Assembly: GCF_000739555.1 (NCBI RefSeq)
Contig: NZ_BBJN01000035.1
Span: 53,250-117,249, forward strand
Source: Halolamina rubra
Lineage (GTDB): Archaea; Halobacteriota; Halobacteria; Halobacteriales; Haloferacaceae
Direction of reading: 5' to 3'
DNA: 64,000 nt
This document shows, piece by piece, positions 1 to 9,459 of the stretch. Position numbers and translations under genes: made by a program. The notes under the pieces are model-generated. The model saw only the letters and a program-made list of their open reading frames with translations, searched no databases and was not told the DNA's origin. Position 1 is the first letter of the stretch. Each line of letters begins with the position of its first letter.

Positions 1-393
1 GTTCGACCGCATCCCGGCGTAGAACCCCAGCGGGACGCCGACAAAGATCGCGATCAGCACCGACCAGAACCCGAGCCAGAGCGTCCGGGGGAGGAAGTCC
101 ATGATGAGCGCGTTCACGCTCGACCCCTGGTAGAGCAGCCAGGTCCGGCCGAGATCGAAGACGATGAGGCTCGACAGCCAGTCGACGTAGTGCTGCAGCG
201 GCGGCTGGTTCAGTCCCAACTGCGTCTGTGCGGCTTCGTACGCGGCGGGGTTCCGCACCTGCCCCTCGCTCAGCAGCCGCGTGGCGGGGTCGATCGGCCC
301 CATGAAGATGATGTACCACGTCATCGACGTTCCCAGCCAGACGACCGGGATCGCCATGAGCAGCCGCTTCGCGAGGTAGCGGGCTCGGCTCAC
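1..393 (-). CDS. Peptide/nickel-type ABC transporter permease, DppB/OppB family (partial)
   Basis: This is the N-terminal 131 residues of an inner membrane permease; the rest lies left of the window. It starts at a GTG (393) and reads MSRARYLAKRLLMAIPVVW, a first membrane segment at about residues 8-30. A periplasm-side stretch then contains the DppB pattern of an LGLNQPPLQHYVDWL-like motif, and a second membrane segment begins near residue 98. With the binding protein ending 126 bases upstream on the same strand, it would form part of a channel importing oligopeptides or a similar solute. The family is clear; the substrate is not. Confidence 0.85.
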   Translation of the reverse strand, partial: MSRARYLAKRLLMAIPVVWLGTSMTWYIIFMGPIDPATRLLSEGQVRNPAAYEAAQTQLGLNQPPLQHYVDWLSSLIVFDLGRTWLLYQGSSVNALIMDFLPRTLWLGFWSVLIAIFVGVPLGFYAGMRSN

Positions 394-519
394 GTCTGGC
401 CTCCGTCGGTCGGCTGTGCAGTTCGTCCGTACCGGAGGTCGAGACGGCGTGTTGGGTGCATTCGTGTGCGTTCGGACAGCCGTAGGAAGGGGGTGTTGAA
501 AAGCCGGCCGATTACCGTT

Positions 520-2418
520 CTACCGGCTGAGCGTCAGGTCGGTGAACATCTGGTTCTCCATCACGCCGTACATCTCCACGTCGACGTGGGTGTGCCAGAA
601 GCGCTGGCTCGCCGGGTTGACGATCGGCAGCTCCTGCATCGATAGCCAGTTCCCCTCCTCGATCGTCTGGAACGCCTCGGCCTCGGACTCCGACGTGGAG
701 TCCTCGGCGGCGTAGTTCTCCTGCCAGGCGTCGATGGTGGTCTGGCGCAGCTCCTCGTCGTAGTAGCTCTCCTCGGCGCCCCAGCGGGTGAACTGCGTCG
801 ACGGGCTGCCGCCCCAGAGGAAGCGCAGGAAGTTCTCCGGGCCGGGGTACTCCATCCCGTCGCCCAGCGCGAACACCTCCATGCTGCCGTTGATCGCCTG
901 GCTGATGATGGTCCCGAACTGGGCCTCGGTCACGTCCATCTCGATGTGGGCCTGCCGGAGCTTGGACTGCAGCCGGGTGAACACGCGCTGGTAGGCGCTG
1001 TTGCCCGAGATCGTCGTCGCCGTGATCTCGAACGTGTTGTCGGGGCCGTAGCCGGCGTCCTCCATCACCTGCTTCGCGGACTCGAGGTCGGTCTCGGCGT
1101 AGCCGTACGGGTAGCCGTCGGCCGCGGCCTCGAGGTTGGACTGGTACCCCTCCTCGGCGTGGCGGGTGTACGTCTCGCTCGGGCTCACGTCCTCCTCGAA
1201 GGAGGGGTAGGCGGCCGGCGGCACGATGTGGTACGCCGGCGTCGCCGTCCCCTTGTAGACGCTCTCGGCCACGTCGTGCTGGTTCAGCGCGTACGCGAAC
1301 GCCTTCCGCACCGGGATCGGCACCTCGAGTGTGTTGAACACGAGGTACTCCGTGGTCAGCGCCGGGATCTGGCCGTAGTTGACCTCGGTGCCGTCGAGGT
1401 CGTACGTCCCGATCTGCTTGGCGCCGTCCTGCTCCTCGATGTTCACGTTGCTCGGCGTGAACGAGGCCGTCGGCATCCCCTCGAGGATGTCGGCGTTGCC
1501 GTTCTCGAACCGGTTGAGTCGGGCGTTGCCGTCGGGGACGACCGTGAACACGATCTCGTCGACGTTGGGCTCGGTGCCGTAGTAGTCGTCGTACTTCGAC
1601 AGCGTGATCGCGTCGCCCTTGCTCCAGGAGTCGACCTCGAACCCGCCGGCGCCGGCGAAGGTGGGCCCCTCGCCCGCCGTGCTGAAGAACTCGTTGTAGG
1701 AGTACTCGCCGTCGTACCCCTCGACGTCGCCGACCGAGTTCTCCGGCAGGATCGCGAACGTGCCGCCCGCGATCTGGAACAGCGTCCACGAGAACGCGCT
1801 CTGCAGCGTCATCTCGAACGTGTAGTCGTCGACGGCCTCGACCTGCAGCGAGCCCGGGACCACGTCCTCGAGGGTCGTCTCGTCCTCGGGGGGTGCGATG
1901 GTCTGGTCCTTCTCGTGGGCGATCGTCATCGTCTCGCCGATGATGTCGTCCTTGTTCCGGGAGTTCTCGGACTCCGCGAGCCGCCGGTAGGAGTAGACGA
2001 CGTCCTGTGCGGTCACGTCGTCGCCGTTGTGGAACGTGGCGTCCTCACGCAGCGTGAACGTGTACGTGAGGCCGTCCTCGGACAGCTCGTAGTCCTTCGC
2101 CAGCGCGGCCTCCGGCGGGTACTCCCCGTCCGGGAACTCCATCAGCTGCTGGTTGTACTGGTTGTAGCCCGCGCCGGACCCCTTCGCGTTGATCGGGTCG
2201 AGCGTCTGGATCGCGCCGGTCGCCATCATCTGGAGGGTGCCGCCGGCCATCGGCGTCCCCGGCTCCGTGTCGGTGTCGCCGGAGCCGCCCTCCGGCTCGT
2301 CCGTGGGCGATTCCGTCGCTGTTTCGTCGGGTGCGTTACCGCCACAGCCGGCGAGTGCCGCCGCAACGCCGGTACCTGCCGCCGCCAAGAACGACCGCCG
2401 AGTTTTCTCCTCGGGCAT
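520..2418 (-). CDS. ABC transporter substrate-binding protein, family 5 (peptide/nickel type), lipoprotein
   Basis: This 632-residue extracellular solute-binding protein captures oligopeptides or related ligands and passes them to the permease encoded next downstream. The N-terminus has a twin-arginine-like TRRSFLAAAG followed by a lipobox LAGC, with lipidated Cys25, and then an acidic Ser/Thr/Glu linker typical of haloarchaeal lipoproteins. The mature part has SBP_bac_5 hallmarks, including YTFTLREDATFHNGDDVTA near residue 120. A longer frame extends upstream to 2937, but the signal peptide and a TATA box at 2441-2449 (centre -27) fix the start at 2418. The length is in the upper range for the family. 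The ligand cannot be read from sequence. Confidence 0.92.
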   Translation of the reverse strand: MPEEKTRRSFLAAAGTGVAAALAGCGGNAPDETATESPTDEPEGGSGDTDTEPGTPMAGGTLQMMATGAIQTLDPINAKGSGAGYNQYNQQLMEFPDGEYPPEAALAKDYELSEDGLTYTFTLREDATFHNGDDVTAQDVVYSYRRLAESENSRNKDDIIGETMTIAHEKDQTIAPPEDETTLEDVVPGSLQVEAVDDYTFEMTLQSAFSWTLFQIAGGTFAILPENSVGDVEGYDGEYSYNEFFSTAGEGPTFAGAGGFEVDSWSKGDAITLSKYDDYYGTEPNVDEIVFTVVPDGNARLNRFENGNADILEGMPTASFTPSNVNIEEQDGAKQIGTYDLDGTEVNYGQIPALTTEYLVFNTLEVPIPVRKAFAYALNQHDVAESVYKGTATPAYHIVPPAAYPSFEEDVSPSETYTRHAEEGYQSNLEAAADGYPYGYAETDLESAKQVMEDAGYGPDNTFEITATTISGNSAYQRVFTRLQSKLRQAHIEMDVTEAQFGTIISQAINGSMEVFALGDGMEYPGPENFLRFLWGGSPSTQFTRWGAEESYYDEELRQTTIDAWQENYAAEDSTSESEAEAFQTIEEGNWLSMQELPIVNPASQRFWHTHVDVEMYGVMENQMFTDLTLSR

Positions 2419-2440
2419 CACCTGAACAGGATTACCGGCG

Positions 2441-2449
2441 ATAAAAATA
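2441..2449 (-). promoter_or_regulatory. TATA box for the binding-protein gene
   Basis: On the minus strand the sequence is TATTTTTAT, centred 27 bases upstream of the ATG at 2418. That spacing places transcription initiation at or next to the start codon, which suggests a leaderless mRNA. Confidence 0.6.
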
Positions 2450-2586
2450 GTTTGCCCTCTGCGGTGGCCATAGCTGCATATTCCGAGTGGAACGGGGGTT
2501 TCAGTATCGCTCCATATGCATATATAACGATCGACCGAACGAACGAAGCTCCACAGGTTTATGAACGGCGTCGGCCCAACCCCGGT

Positions 2587-3551
2587 ATGGCTGACGGACC
2601 CGTCGACCACAGCGGTAGCGCACCCGGGAACGTGATGGCGCGGCTCGACCGCCCCCGCAGCGACGAGCGGACCCGCATCGCCGTCGTCGCGGACCCGCAC
2701 GTCTCGACGCGCGAGGAGGGCACCTCGAAGCTGTTCGAGCACACCGAGACCCACCTCGAGAACGCCGTGGCGGACATCAACGACCGCGAAGTCGACTACA
2801 CGCTCTGTGTCGGCGACATCACGAAGGACGGCGAGCGCTGGAACTACGACGCCGCCGACGAGATCCTGAACGACCTCGAGACGCCGTTCCGGGCGGTCCC
2901 GGGCAACCACGACGTACAGAAGGAGGGGTACGACCACGAGAACCTCCCCCTCGCCGAGTTCGAGGACCGCTACACCCCCGACGGCTCCCGTTCCACGAGC
3001 GCGTCGGCGGCGTCGACGTGGTCGGGCTCAACAGCTCCGGCGGCGACGACTGGCTCACCGACTCCCACGACGGGCTCGTCACCGACGCGCAGCTCGAGTG
3101 GCTCGACGACACCCTGCCCGAACTCGACAACCCCCTGATCGCGGTCCACCACAACCTGCCGACGATGTCGGATCAGCTGGTCCAGCACCGCGACAACAAC
3201 GAGCCGGAGATGGCGATCCCGCCGACGATGCGCGAGCCGGAGGCGTTCCTCGACGTGCTCGAAGCCCACGACGCCCCCCTGCTGGTCACGGGCCACCTCC
3301 ACCTCCCCTCGGCGACGAGAGAGCGGGGCGTCCGCGAGATCATGTCGCCGACGACGTGCTCGTTCCCGCAGTCGTACCTCGTCTTCGACGTGGGGCCCGA
3401 CGGCACCGAGATCCGGCTCCACCCCGTCGCCGACCACGAGGGGATGATGCTCGGCCACTACGAGCGCCACCAGGACTCCGACACCGGGAAGGGGCTGACG
3501 GACATGGCCGCGATCCGGCTGGCGCAGTTCCCGCTGGTAGACGAGTCCTGA
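2587..3551 (+). pseudogene. Metallophosphoesterase (calcineurin-like), broken by one missing base
   Basis: With one base restored near 2983-2986 the gene encodes 321 residues of a dinuclear-metal phosphoesterase. The motifs are in order: D36-P-H38, GDITKDG near 76 and GNHD near 100, all before the break; then HHN and GHLH after it. The first frame ends in a meaningless Ser/Thr/Ala tail. The second frame picks up at LPFHERVGGVDVVGLN, so the protein is intact except for one lost C in a short GGC/CTC run. There is no signal peptide, so it is probably cytoplasmic. A TATA-like TTTATGAA lies at about 2559-2566. It could be a calcineurin-like phosphodiesterase; the substrate is unknown. The break is probably sequencing error. 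Confidence 0.8.
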
Positions 3552-3566
3552 TAGCGGGTCCCCCGT

Positions 3567-3914
3567 TCAGGTCGCTCTCGCGGCCGCCCGGAGCGCGGTG
3601 TCGCTCCAGACACCGACGACGATCGCCAGCTCCGCGACCGGCGGCAGCCCCTCCGGGAACAACACGTAGACGGTCACCGCAAGCGCAAGGAACACCGCCA
3701 GCGGCGGGATGTCGTCGAGCCGCGTCGATCGCGTCCCGCGGTAGTAGAACGCCGCGCCGGCGAGGAGGCCGACGCCGACGCCGAGCGCGATCTCGGTCGT
3801 TTCGAACGCCGGCACCGAGCCGCCCCAGAGTTCGAGGTAGATCAGCGCGGTCGCGACCACCGCGATGAACAGCGAGATCGCCACGGAATCGGACACGTCG
3901 CTCTCCGTCTCCAT
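3567..3914 (-). CDS. Small four-helix membrane protein of unknown function
   Basis: This 115-residue protein has about four hydrophobic segments (near residues 12-30, 43-60, 72-90 and 94-110) separated by short charged loops. I do not recognise the family. The start at METESDVSD is favoured by a TATA-like CTTTTG run at about 3939-3945, about 27 bases upstream; the same frame open further upstream is antisense to the CBS gene. It converges with the metallophosphoesterase 15 bases away and is transcribed divergently from the CBS protein gene. Confidence 0.65.
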   Translation of the reverse strand: METESDVSDSVAISLFIAVVATALIYLELWGGSVPAFETTEIALGVGVGLLAGAAFYYRGTRSTRLDDIPPLAVFLALAVTVYVLFPEGLPPVAELAIVVGVWSDTALRAAARAT

Positions 3915-4028
3915 ACCCCGGGCCTGTCTCGGCCCGCTCAAAAGCGTGCCCACTCCGTCCCGGGACCTCCTCGCGTGGATCGGCCTCGGAGGGGAAGGGT
4001 TATGGCCGGCGTCGTGCTCTATGTTCAC

Positions 4029-4436
4029 ATGGACGACATCGACGACCTCTTCGTGGCGAGCCTGATGAGCACCGACGTGAAAACGGTAACCCCGGGGACG
4101 CTGGTCGAGGCGGCCGCCGACCTGATGCTCGAACACGAGATCGGCTCGGTCGTGGTCGTCGACGACGACGGCGAGCTCCGCGGGATCCTCACCCGGACGG
4201 ACTTCGTCGCCATCGTCTCCGGGCAGAAGCCGAAGGACCAGACGCCGGTGTCGGAGTACATGACGACCGACGTGCTGACGGCGAAAGGCGGCGACTCGAT
4301 CCGCGAGGTCGCCGACCGGATGGTCGACGCCGGGATCCACCACATGCCCGTCGTCGACGACGACGAGGTCATCGGGATGATCACCACCTCCGACCTCACC
4401 GCGTACCTCTCGACGGCGCAGGCGCCGAGCCCGTAA
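4029..4436 (+). CDS. Tandem CBS-domain protein
   Basis: This 135-residue cytoplasmic protein consists of two CBS domains (about residues 8-62 and 72-130) that together form one Bateman module. Such modules usually bind adenosine nucleotides and sense energy or redox state. Each domain shows the usual closing strand pattern: GSVVVVDDDGELRGILTRTD in the first, HHMPVVDDDEVIGMITTSDL in the second. No effector domain is attached, so it probably acts by binding a partner. The start is chosen at MDDIDDLF because a TATA-like GGTTATGG sits at 3999-4006, 27 bases upstream; the longer frame from 3975 overlaps that promoter. Confidence 0.88.
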   Translation: MDDIDDLFVASLMSTDVKTVTPGTLVEAAADLMLEHEIGSVVVVDDDGELRGILTRTDFVAIVSGQKPKDQTPVSEYMTTDVLTAKGGDSIREVADRMVDAGIHHMPVVDDDEVIGMITTSDLTAYLSTAQAPSP

Positions 4437-4457
4437 CCCGGCGGTCGCCCCGATCTC

Positions 4458-6503
4458 TCACTCGCTCACGTCCGCGCCCAGCCGGTCGCAGAGCCACGTC
4501 CACTGGTCGACCTGCTCCTCGACGATCATCTCCGTCGACTTGCCGACGCCGTGGCCAGTGTCGGTCTCGGTCCGGAGCACGATCGGCTCGTCGCTGGTCT
4601 GGTGGTCCTGCACCAGCGCGGTCATCTTCCGGGCGTGGCTCGGGTGGACCCGCGTGTCGCCCGCGGCGGTTTTGAACATCGTCGCCGGGTACTCTCGCTC
4701 CTCGACGTTGTGGTACGGCGAGTACTCGCGGATGTACTCGAAGGCGTCCTCGTCGTCCGGCGAGCCGTACTCGACGGTCCAGGACTCCCCGAGCAGGAAG
4801 CGGTGGAACCGCAGCATGTCGAGCAGCGGCACCGTACACAGGATCCCGGCCCAGAGATCCGGGCGCTGGGTCAGCGCCGCGCCCGTGAGCAGGCCGCCGT
4901 TCGAGCCGCCGTAGGCGCCGAGGTGGTCGGTGTCGGTGTAGCCCGCGTCGATCAGCCCCTCGGCGACGGCGTAGAAGTCGTCGAACACGTTCTGTTTGTC
5001 CTCGCGCATCCCGGCCTCGTGCCACGGCTCGCCGTACTCCGTGCCGCCGCGGAGGTTGGCGACGACGAACACCCCGCCGGCGTCGAGGAACGGGCCCGCG
5101 AAGCGCCAGAAGCTCGGCGTCTGCGGGATGCGGAACCCGCCGTAGCCGTACAGCACCGTCGGCGCCGCGCCCGCGGGGTCGAGCCCCTCGCGGTGGACGA
5201 CGAACGCGGGCACCTCGGTGCCGTCGGCGGACTCGAAGAACTCCTGACCGACCGCGACGTCGACGCCGAGTTCCACGTCGGCCTGCCCGACCGTTTCGGG
5301 GGCGGCGTCGCCGCCGTCGAGTCGGTAGCGGATCAGTCGGTCCGGCGCCTCGAAGTCGTGGACGACGTAGAACAGCTGTTCGCCGTCGTCGTCGCTGTCG
5401 ACGCCGTCGACGGTGCAGAACTCCGGCGCCGGCAGCGTCTCGGCCTGCTCGCCGTCCTCCCAGACGGAGAGCTCCGAGGAGGCGTCCCGGAGGTGGTTCG
5501 CGACCAGCGAGTCCCCCGCGACGGTGACGTCCTGCAGCACTGCGTCTGTCTCGGGGATCGTCTCGGTGAACTCGTCCGGGTCGAGATCCTCGCCCGTCGC
5601 GAACGTCCCCACGTCGGCCGTGAGCACCCGCGAGAAGTCGGCCTCGTGGTTCGTGAGGAGGTGGACCTCGCCCGCGTCAGAGGCGACGTGCGGGGCGAAC
5701 GTGGCGTCGTAGTCGGTGAGAAGCGGCGTGAGCGACTCCTCGGCGTCGGGGTCGACCCGGTAGAGATCCGTGTGGGTCGTCCCCTCGTGGACCGCGGCGA
5801 GCAGCGTGTCGGTCTCCTCGTCGTACGCCAGCTCGGGCCAGGCGTGCTCGCTGAAGGCGTCGGTGAGCAGTTCGTCCGCGTCCGCCTCCTCGGCGTGCTC
5901 GTGGCTGTACAGCGCCTTCTGGAGCTGTTCGCCGTCGCCGGGGCCGCCCGTGCGGATCGAGTAGAACCCGTCGTCGGTCCACGCGAACCCGCCGGGGTTG
6001 ACGCGGCCGGCGTCGGGCACCTCGTCGATCAGCTCGCCCGTCGCCGCGTCGACGACGCGGACGTCGTACTGCTCCTGGCCGCCCTCGTCGTAGCCGTAGG
6101 CGACGCGCTCGCCGTCCGGGCCGACGGTGAACCAGTTCATCGACGCCGCCTCGCCGTCGAACGCGTTGGGGTCGACCAGCGTCCGCGGCTCCTCGTCGAA
6201 GGAGTCCCGGACGTACAGCACGCCGTGGTCCTCCTCGGGCTCCTCGATCGTCTGGAAGTAGCGCCCGCCGGCGGCCGTCACCGCGCCGTAGTCGGTGACG
6301 CGGGCGACGCGCTCGAACGCGGGGCGGAGCGCGTCGCGGGTGTCGGTGTCGAGCACGCCGTCGGCGTACTCGTTCTGGGCGGCGACCCACGCCTCGACCG
6401 CCTCGTCGTCGTCCTCCAGCCAGCGGTACGGGTCGACGATCGCCTCGCCGTGAAGCTCCTCGGTGACGGGCCGTCGCTCGGTGTCAGGGGGACTGTCGCG
6501 CAT
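4458..6503 (-). CDS. Prolyl oligopeptidase, S9A family
   Basis: This 681-residue serine peptidase cleaves short proline-containing peptides in the cytoplasm. The N-terminal part (about 1-75 and then a beta-propeller to about 420) begins with VDPYRWLEDDD, a hallmark of the family. The C-terminal alpha/beta-hydrolase domain carries the triad: Ser534 in GGSNGG, Asp616 in DTRVHP, and His651 in TGHGVGKS. Length and order are normal for S9A. A TATA-like CTTTTAAGC at 6526-6534 lies 27 bases upstream of the ATG, so it has its own leaderless promoter. The neighbouring peptide ABC operon suggests it degrades imported oligopeptides (inference). Confidence 0.95.
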   Translation of the reverse strand: MRDSPPDTERRPVTEELHGEAIVDPYRWLEDDDEAVEAWVAAQNEYADGVLDTDTRDALRPAFERVARVTDYGAVTAAGGRYFQTIEEPEEDHGVLYVRDSFDEEPRTLVDPNAFDGEAASMNWFTVGPDGERVAYGYDEGGQEQYDVRVVDAATGELIDEVPDAGRVNPGGFAWTDDGFYSIRTGGPGDGEQLQKALYSHEHAEEADADELLTDAFSEHAWPELAYDEETDTLLAAVHEGTTHTDLYRVDPDAEESLTPLLTDYDATFAPHVASDAGEVHLLTNHEADFSRVLTADVGTFATGEDLDPDEFTETIPETDAVLQDVTVAGDSLVANHLRDASSELSVWEDGEQAETLPAPEFCTVDGVDSDDDGEQLFYVVHDFEAPDRLIRYRLDGGDAAPETVGQADVELGVDVAVGQEFFESADGTEVPAFVVHREGLDPAGAAPTVLYGYGGFRIPQTPSFWRFAGPFLDAGGVFVVANLRGGTEYGEPWHEAGMREDKQNVFDDFYAVAEGLIDAGYTDTDHLGAYGGSNGGLLTGAALTQRPDLWAGILCTVPLLDMLRFHRFLLGESWTVEYGSPDDEDAFEYIREYSPYHNVEEREYPATMFKTAAGDTRVHPSHARKMTALVQDHQTSDEPIVLRTETDTGHGVGKSTEMIVEEQVDQWTWLCDRLGADVSE

Positions 6504-6525
6504 ACCGGAACGGCCCGCGCTGACG

Positions 6526-6534
6526 GCTTAAAAG
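6526..6534 (-). promoter_or_regulatory. TATA box for the prolyl oligopeptidase gene
   Basis: The minus strand reads CTTTTAAGC, centred about 27 bases upstream of the ATG at 6503, in the position expected for a leaderless haloarchaeal transcript. Confidence 0.55.
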
Positions 6535-6562
6535 ACCGGCAACCGGCAGCCCCGGCGGCGGG

Positions 6563-7084
6563 CTACTCGATCCGGAACGTCGTCTCATCGTGGAGGTTCT
6601 CGGCGCCGTGGACGGCGTCGATGCCGACGCTGAGCGTGTGCTCGCCCCGCTCGGCCGCCTGCCACTCGCGCTCGTCGACGCGGACGCGGCCGGACCACGA
6701 GCGGCGGAACCGCTTGCGCTCGCTGCGGTCGAACCGGAACAGGCTCCGCTCGTCGGGGTGGTCGGCGGGGAGCTCCGAGCCCTCGGGGTTGCCGTCGACG
6801 GCCCACTCCCACGGCTTCGGGGTCGCGGTGACGATCGTGACCGGGAGCGGGAGCCGGTTGTAGAAGGTGACGCCGAAGTGGATCTCCTCGCCGGGCTCGT
6901 AGCGCTCCTTGCTGGTCTGCACGTCGACGGCGATCGCCCGGGAGCGCAGGAACTGCGGGACGAGCGCGTGGCTGACGTTGGTCCAGTTGACGTGGTTCCG
7001 GCTGGCCCCGTCGTCGTTCTCGACGGGCGAGAACGGGTCCTCGTCGTCCCGGCGCAGCGCCTCCGAGTCGTAGACCCGACGCAT
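6563..7084 (-). CDS. Conserved haloarchaeal-type protein with a beta-sandwich-like segment
   Basis: This is a 173-residue soluble, acidic protein without signal peptide or membrane segment. The middle part, from YEPGEEIHFGVTFYNRLPLP on, alternates hydrophobic and polar residues like an immunoglobulin-like or BsuPI-type intracellular inhibitor fold, and it ends TFRIE. I do not recognise a named family with certainty. A TATA-like CCTTTTTCCG at about 7108-7117 lies near -28. It sits between the prolyl oligopeptidase and the peptide transporter operon, so a role in peptide metabolism, such as modulating the peptidase, is possible but unproven. Confidence 0.7.
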   Translation of the reverse strand: MRRVYDSEALRRDDEDPFSPVENDDGASRNHVNWTNVSHALVPQFLRSRAIAVDVQTSKERYEPGEEIHFGVTFYNRLPLPVTIVTATPKPWEWAVDGNPEGSELPADHPDERSLFRFDRSERKRFRRSWSGRVRVDEREWQAAERGEHTLSVGIDAVHGAENLHDETTFRIE

Positions 7085-7133
7085 ACGCTCTCGAACGCGG
7101 TCGACGCGGAAAAAGGTCCCGTGACCGGAGCCG

Positions 7134-8186
7134 TCAGTCGGCCGTCGACTCGGCGCCGGTCGAGTCGGCGGAGGAGCCGACCTCGTCCTCGATCTCCTCG
7201 TGGAACGGACAGCCGATGCCGTGAGTCGCGCTCACTTCCTCCAGATCGGGGTGTTCGTCCCACTCCGAACACTCGTCGTGCGCGATCGGACAGCGGGTGT
7301 GGAACTTACAGCCCGACGGCGGGTTGATCGGCGAGGGGACGGTCCCCTCGAGGATGATCCGGTCGCCCTCCCACAGCGGGTCGGGCTCCGGGATCGCCGA
7401 CAGCAGCGAGCGCGTGTAGGGGTGGTACGGCGGGGAGAAGATCTCCTCCGTCGTCCCGACCTCCACGATCTCGCCGAGGTACATCACGGCGATGCGGTCG
7501 GCGATGTGCTCGACGACGCTCAGGTCGTGGGCGATGAACAGGTAGGAGAGGCCGAACTCCTCCTGCAGGTCCTCGAGCAGGTTGAGGATCTGCGCCTGGA
7601 CGCTCACGTCGAGCGCCGACACCGGCTCGTCGCAGACGATGAACTCGGGGTCGACCGCGAGCGCGCGGGCGATCCCGATACGCTGGCGCTGGCCCCCGGA
7701 GAACTCGTGGGGGTAGCGCGACGCGTGGCTTGCCTGCAGGCCGACGGTCTCGAGCAGCTCCTCGACGCGCTCCTCGCGCTCCTCGCCGGAGGCGAGCCCG
7801 TGCACGTCGAGCGCCTCGCCGACGATGTCGCTCACCGTCAGGCGGGGGTTCAGCGACGCGAACGGGTTCTGGAACACGAACTGGAGATCCTTCCGGTAGT
7901 CCCGGAGTTCGGCCGAGGAGAGCTCCGTCAGGTCCTCGCCGTCGTAGTAGACGGAGCCGTCGGTCGGCTCCTCCAGCCCGAGCATCGTGCGGCCGAGCGA
8001 GGACTTCCCGCAGCCGGACTCGCCGACCAGGCCGAGGGTCTCCCCCTCGGCGATCTCGAGGTCGACGCCGTCGACGGCTTTCACCGACTGGGCGTCGCCG
8101 AGGATGCGGTCGAGCAGCCCCTCGTCGGTCGAGTAGTGCTTCGTCAGTCCGTCGATCTCGATCAGTGGCTCCTCGTCGGCGCTCAT
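7134..8186 (-). CDS. Peptide ABC transporter ATP-binding protein, DppF/OppF type
   Basis: This 350-residue ATPase powers the peptide importer encoded upstream. It has Walker [10 protein letters not shown] near residue 55, the signature [14 protein letters not shown], Walker B FIVCDEP and the H-loop HD of [12 protein letters not shown]. The C-terminal oligo_HPY region holds the four-cysteine pattern C-X5-C-X6-C-Xn-C ([15 protein letters not shown], then IGC), which in some Dpp/Opp ATPases coordinates a 4Fe-4S cluster. It ends in an acidic tail. Its ATG overlaps the stop of the DppD gene by 4 bases (ATGA), so translation is probably coupled. It is the last gene of the five-gene operon. Confidence 0.93.
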   Translation of the reverse strand: MSADEEPLIEIDGLTKHYSTDEGLLDRILGDAQSVKAVDGVDLEIAEGETLGLVGESGCGKSSLGRTMLGLEEPTDGSVYYDGEDLTELSSAELRDYRKDLQFVFQNPFASLNPRLTVSDIVGEALDVHGLASGEEREERVEELLETVGLQASHASRYPHEFSGGQRQRIGIARALAVDPEFIVCDEPVSALDVSVQAQILNLLEDLQEEFGLSYLFIAHDLSVVEHIADRIAVMYLGEIVEVGTTEEIFSPPYHPYTRSLLSAIPEPDPLWEGDRIILEGTVPSPINPPSGCKFHTRCPIAHDECSEWDEHPDLEEVSATHGIGCPFHEEIEDEVGSSADSTGAESTAD

Positions 8187-9459
8187 ACTGACTCACCTCC
8201 GTCGGCCGCGGCGTCCTCACGGATCTGCACGTCGAACTCGACGCCGTCCTGCAGGTCGCCGGTGTACTCGAGACACGCGGCGGTGTGGATGTCGGCGTCG
8301 GGCTCCTCGATCGGCTCGCCGGTCTCCGTGTCGACCAGGGGCGGCTTGTGCTGGATGCAGGCGTCCTCCGCGTACGGACAGCGCGGGTGGAAGCTACAGC
8401 CCGAGGGGAGCTGGACGAGGTCCGGCATCGTCCCCGGGACGGTCTCGAGCCGGTCGCGGTCGTCGCCGATCCGCGGGATCGAGCTCATCAGCCCCACCGT
8501 GTAGGGGTGTTTCGGGTCGTAGTACAGCTCCTCGACGGAGCTCCGCTCGACGGGCTTGCCGGCGTACATCACCATCACGCTGTCACACAGCTCGGCGACG
8601 ACGCCGAGGTCGTGGGTGATCAGCTGGATCGCCACGTCCTCCTCCGCGGAGAGCTCCTTCAGCAGGTCGAGGATCTGCGCCTCGATCGTCACGTCCAGCG
8701 CCGTCGTCGGCTCGTCCGCCACGATGAGCGACGGGTCACAGGAGAGCGCGATGGCGATCACCGCGCGCTGCTGCATCCCGCCGGAGAACTCGTGGGGGTA
8801 GTCCGAGTACCGCTCCTCGGCGTCGGGGATGCCGACGCGGTCGAGCATCTCGATCGCCCGCTCGCGGGCGGCCTCGTCACCCATGTCGAGGTGTTTCCGG
8901 ATCGCCTCGGCGATCTGCTCGCCGACGGTGTAGACGGGGTTGAGCGCCGTGTGCGGGTCCTGGAAGATCATCGCGATCTCGGCCCCGCGGAGCTCCTGCA
9001 TCGCCTCGTCGGGCGCGTCGAGCACGTCGACGTGGCCCGCCTCCACGTGGAGGCTGCCGTCGTGGAGGTCGGTCGCGACCTCCGTCGGCTGGTCGCGGAC
9101 GGTCGCGCCCGGGTCGCTGCCCACGCTGCCGGACTCCGCACGGAGCTCGTCGACGTGGATGTAGCCCGAGCGGTTCTCCGTCGCGACGCCTCCGGGAACT
9201 TCCGGGCGAGCGACGCGACGGCGCTGGTCGAGCGGAACGTCACGTCGCCGCCCTTGATCCGGCCGGGCTCGTCGATCAGCCGCATCAGCGAGAGGCTGGT
9301 GACCGACTTCCCCGCGCCGGACTCGCCGACGACGGCGAACCGCTCGCCGCTGTCGATCTGGTAGGAGACGTCGTTGACCGCCTTCACCTCGCCCTCCTCC
9401 GTGTAGAAGGAGGTCTCGAGGCTGTCGACCGACAGCAGCGGTTCGTCGTCGACGCTCAT
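8183..9459 (-). pseudogene. Peptide ABC transporter ATP-binding protein, DppD/OppD type, broken by one missing base
   Basis: Restoring one base near 9189-9193 gives a 425-residue ATPase. The N-terminal frame has Walker A GESGAGKSVTS. The second frame resumes at GVATENRSGY and has the Q-loop AMIFQDPHTALNP, signature SGGMQQRAVIAIAL, Walker B LIVADEP, the H-loop THD, and a C-terminal C-X5-C-X6-C-Xn-C set. Between Walker A and the Q-loop is a charged insertion of roughly 60-70 residues, longer than in bacterial DppD; the break lies inside it, in a run of G. Both ends overlap neighbours by 4 bases (DppC at 9456-9459, DppF at 8183-8186). The break is probably sequencing error, because the operon is otherwise intact. 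Confidence 0.88.

Noticed and set aside
2514..2523. AT-rich palindrome ATATGCATAT upstream of the metallophosphoesterase gene
   Set aside because: It could be part of a promoter, but it is not at a meaningful distance from the start and is easily reached by chance in an AT-rich spot.
946..2586. Long + strand frame before the metallophosphoesterase
   Set aside because: It is antisense to the binding-protein gene and has the Arg/Val/Leu-rich composition of a shadow frame.
9185..9200. Programmed ribosomal frameshift in the DppD gene
   Set aside because: The same one-base loss occurs in nine unrelated genes and no slippery heptamer is present; sequencing error is simpler.
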